Assembly: GCF_024320785.1 (NCBI RefSeq)
Contig: NZ_JANDBC010000001.1
Span: forward strand, 392,617 to 456,616
Direction: 5' to 3'
DNA from: Gracilimonas sediminicola
Lineage (GTDB): Bacteria > Bacteroidota > Rhodothermia > Balneolales > Balneolaceae
DNA: 64,000 bases
Positions 62,849-64,000 of the stretch are shown here, in pieces. How positions within the stretch are numbered: position 1 is the first letter of the stretch; every line of letters begins with the position of its first letter. The position numbers and the translations under genes are program-made. Under the pieces are notes generated by a model. That model ran no database searches, was not told the origin of the DNA, and worked only from the letters and a program-made list of their open reading frames with translations.

Positions 62849-64000
62849 TCAATATCTTGCAGGCATTCCTTCTTCGGGAATGGAATTTTCTATGAATACA
62901 CGGATGTCTTCATTGGAAGTGGCAAGATCTTCAGCCCGCAAATACATCATATGCCCGCTGCGGTAGCCTTTAAAAGAAAGACGATCTTTGAGTCTTCCGC
63001 TTGGATCCATATTCCACATGGTATATTTCGCATCAAAGTAGTTGGTGCCCCCATCGTAATACCCGGATTGTATTAACACATGCAGGAATGGGTTTTCAGC
63101 CATCGCTGATCTCAGGTCTTCACCGGTATTATCACCGCTTCGGTCCCATGGATGAACCGGGCCGAATGTCCAGTATTGCAAATCGGTCTCGTATCCAAGC
63201 TCATCTCTCAGGTAATGATTGATGGCCGGTGTAAACGCGTGATTCCAGGCCGTCAGCGCCGGGTCATAATCATAGCGTTCTCCCGCATTTTGGCGATCAA
63301 CACCGCGGTAGCGTGAATCGAGTCGACCAACGGTTAACCCTTGTTCTCTAAGCAACTCTTTCCAGAAGAAGGAGGTTGAAACGCGAAGGTTTCGATCCAA
63401 AATAGACTCAACAGAAAGTCCTGAATATTCGGATACCTGTTCAGCGATACGTTGTTTTTCTGAATCCTCTAAAAACCCGCCTTTAGCAAGCGCCGGGATA
63501 AATTCATTAATTGCAAATGCCTCCACTTCAGGGAGAATTTCATCCAGATCTTTGCTCTGCAATTCACTTCCCAGGGCATCATGATACCACGCTGTTGCGG
63601 CATAATATGGCAAAGCTGTGGCATCTTCTACCGGACCGTCCCGATCTACGCCAAGTCCTGTTGGTGAAACTAAAATCACTCCATTCAGATACATCCAGTA
63701 AGATGACTGAAGCTCTTCAGCCAAACCGGAAACCCGGGTAGTACCGTAACTTTCACCAATCAGGTATTTGGGTGAAGGCCAGCGATTCTGACGGTTCACA
63801 AATGTATTGATCCAGTCGGCCAGGTACTCAACGTCGGCATTCACTCCAAAAAATTCAGAACGGTCGGTCTCTGAGTCAATAATCCGAGAAAAAGCAACAT
63901 TTACAGGATTCACAAAAACGATATCGGCAACATCCAGAATCGAATGCGGATTATCTTCTACCCCATAAGGCTGAATGGGAAATCCTTCGTCATCAATTTT
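62849..64000 (-). CDS. S10 serine carboxypeptidase-like protein (N-terminus cut by window edge)
   Basis: The frame stays open through the right edge, so at least 383 residues are present and the true start is beyond 64000. Visible motifs are IVFVNPVNVAFSR, the S10 position of the conserved FxDPVGTGFSR, the catalytic serine in GESYGTTR, and at the C-terminus the histidine in YRSGHMMYLRAEDL with an upstream Asp candidate in GYYDGGT. S10 enzymes remove C-terminal residues at acidic pH; bacterial forms are secreted. A GTG at 63913 is in frame but lies within the conserved core. Confidence 0.85.
   Translation of the reverse strand, partial: KIDDEGFPIQPYGVEDNPHSILDVADIVFVNPVNVAFSRIIDSETDRSEFFGVNADVEYLADWINTFVNRQNRWPSPKYLIGESYGTTRVSGLAEELQSSYWMYLNGVILVSPTGLGVDRDGPVEDATALPYYAATAWYHDALGSELQSKDLDEILPEVEAFAINEFIPALAKGGFLEDSEKQRIAEQVSEYSGLSVESILDRNLRVSTSFFWKELLREQGLTVGRLDSRYRGVDRQNAGERYDYDPALTAWNHAFTPAINHYLRDELGYETDLQYWTFGPVHPWDRSGDNTGEDLRSAMAENPFLHVLIQSGYYDGGTNYFDAKYTMWNMDPSGRLKDRLSFKGYRSGHMMYLRAEDLATSNEDIRVFIENSIPEEGMPARY

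Overview
The window looks like a chromosomal segment of a Balneola/Gracilimonas-like bacterium (Balneolota, the sister group of Bacteroidota), probably marine and heterotrophic. The clues are a TonB-dependent receptor, an AccD without its zinc-ribbon cysteines (a form I associate with the Bacteroidota group), a DUF4212/SSS symporter pair, many secreted peptidases (M14, DPP4, S10, DUF922), weak Shine-Dalgarno sites and AT-rich intergenic DNA. The taxon is inferred from gene content; no rRNA is present. I saw no tRNA, CRISPR array or prophage.

Layout. 1-3.9 kb: a truncated M14 carboxypeptidase, an AsmA-like membrane protein and a threonine dehydratase/serine racemase. 4.0-5.9 kb: two tandem paralogous membrane-anchored proteins built of 30-residue repeats, followed by three arrays of heptanucleotide repeats. 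6-13.6 kb: an ABC exporter, an NfeD-SPFH-SPFH membrane cluster, a phosphohexomutase and a stand-alone bacterial eRF1-like protein. 13.7-22.4 kb (minus strand): GAF histidine kinase, dprA, obg, dipeptidyl peptidase IV, accD, tsaB, pyrC. 22.5-23.1 kb: a REP-associated tyrosine transposase framed by inverted REP-like hairpins. 23-32 kb: xseA, a D-amino-acid-oxidase-like enzyme with a TTG start, a porin, pheA, a SnoaL-like protein, a CPBP protease, a TlpA-like protein, a frameshifted AI-2E transporter and a DinB-like protein. 32-37.4 kb: pgk, a DUF559 endonuclease gene between two copies of a ~170-bp hairpin-rich direct repeat, then a cysteine desulfurase-LOG-DUF1499 run. 37.4-44.1 kb: the DUF4212/SSS symporter, aldo/keto reductase, DUF922 protein, RNase D, CDF transporter and pyrophosphatase. 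44-51 kb: B12-dependent ribonucleotide reductase nrdJ and a BtuB-like receptor preceded by a cobalamin riboswitch, so B12 import and a major B12 use lie side by side. 51-57 kb: a secreted amidase and a tight cupredoxin / adenylate cyclase / outer-membrane-barrel operon. 57-64 kb: a PAS/GAF histidine kinase, VOC protein, S1/P1 nuclease, cold-shock protein, DUF1353 protein and a truncated S10 carboxypeptidase.

Most of the unusual signal is in repeats and intergenic structure: the DUF559 unit with covarying hairpins, the RAYT with its REPs, heptamer arrays, three other palindromic element types, and two groups of DnaA boxes (about 48.3-48.5 kb and 57.5 kb), the second lying between convergent genes. 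The protein-level candidates for undescribed systems are the tandem repeat-protein pair and the cupredoxin-cyclase-barrel operon.
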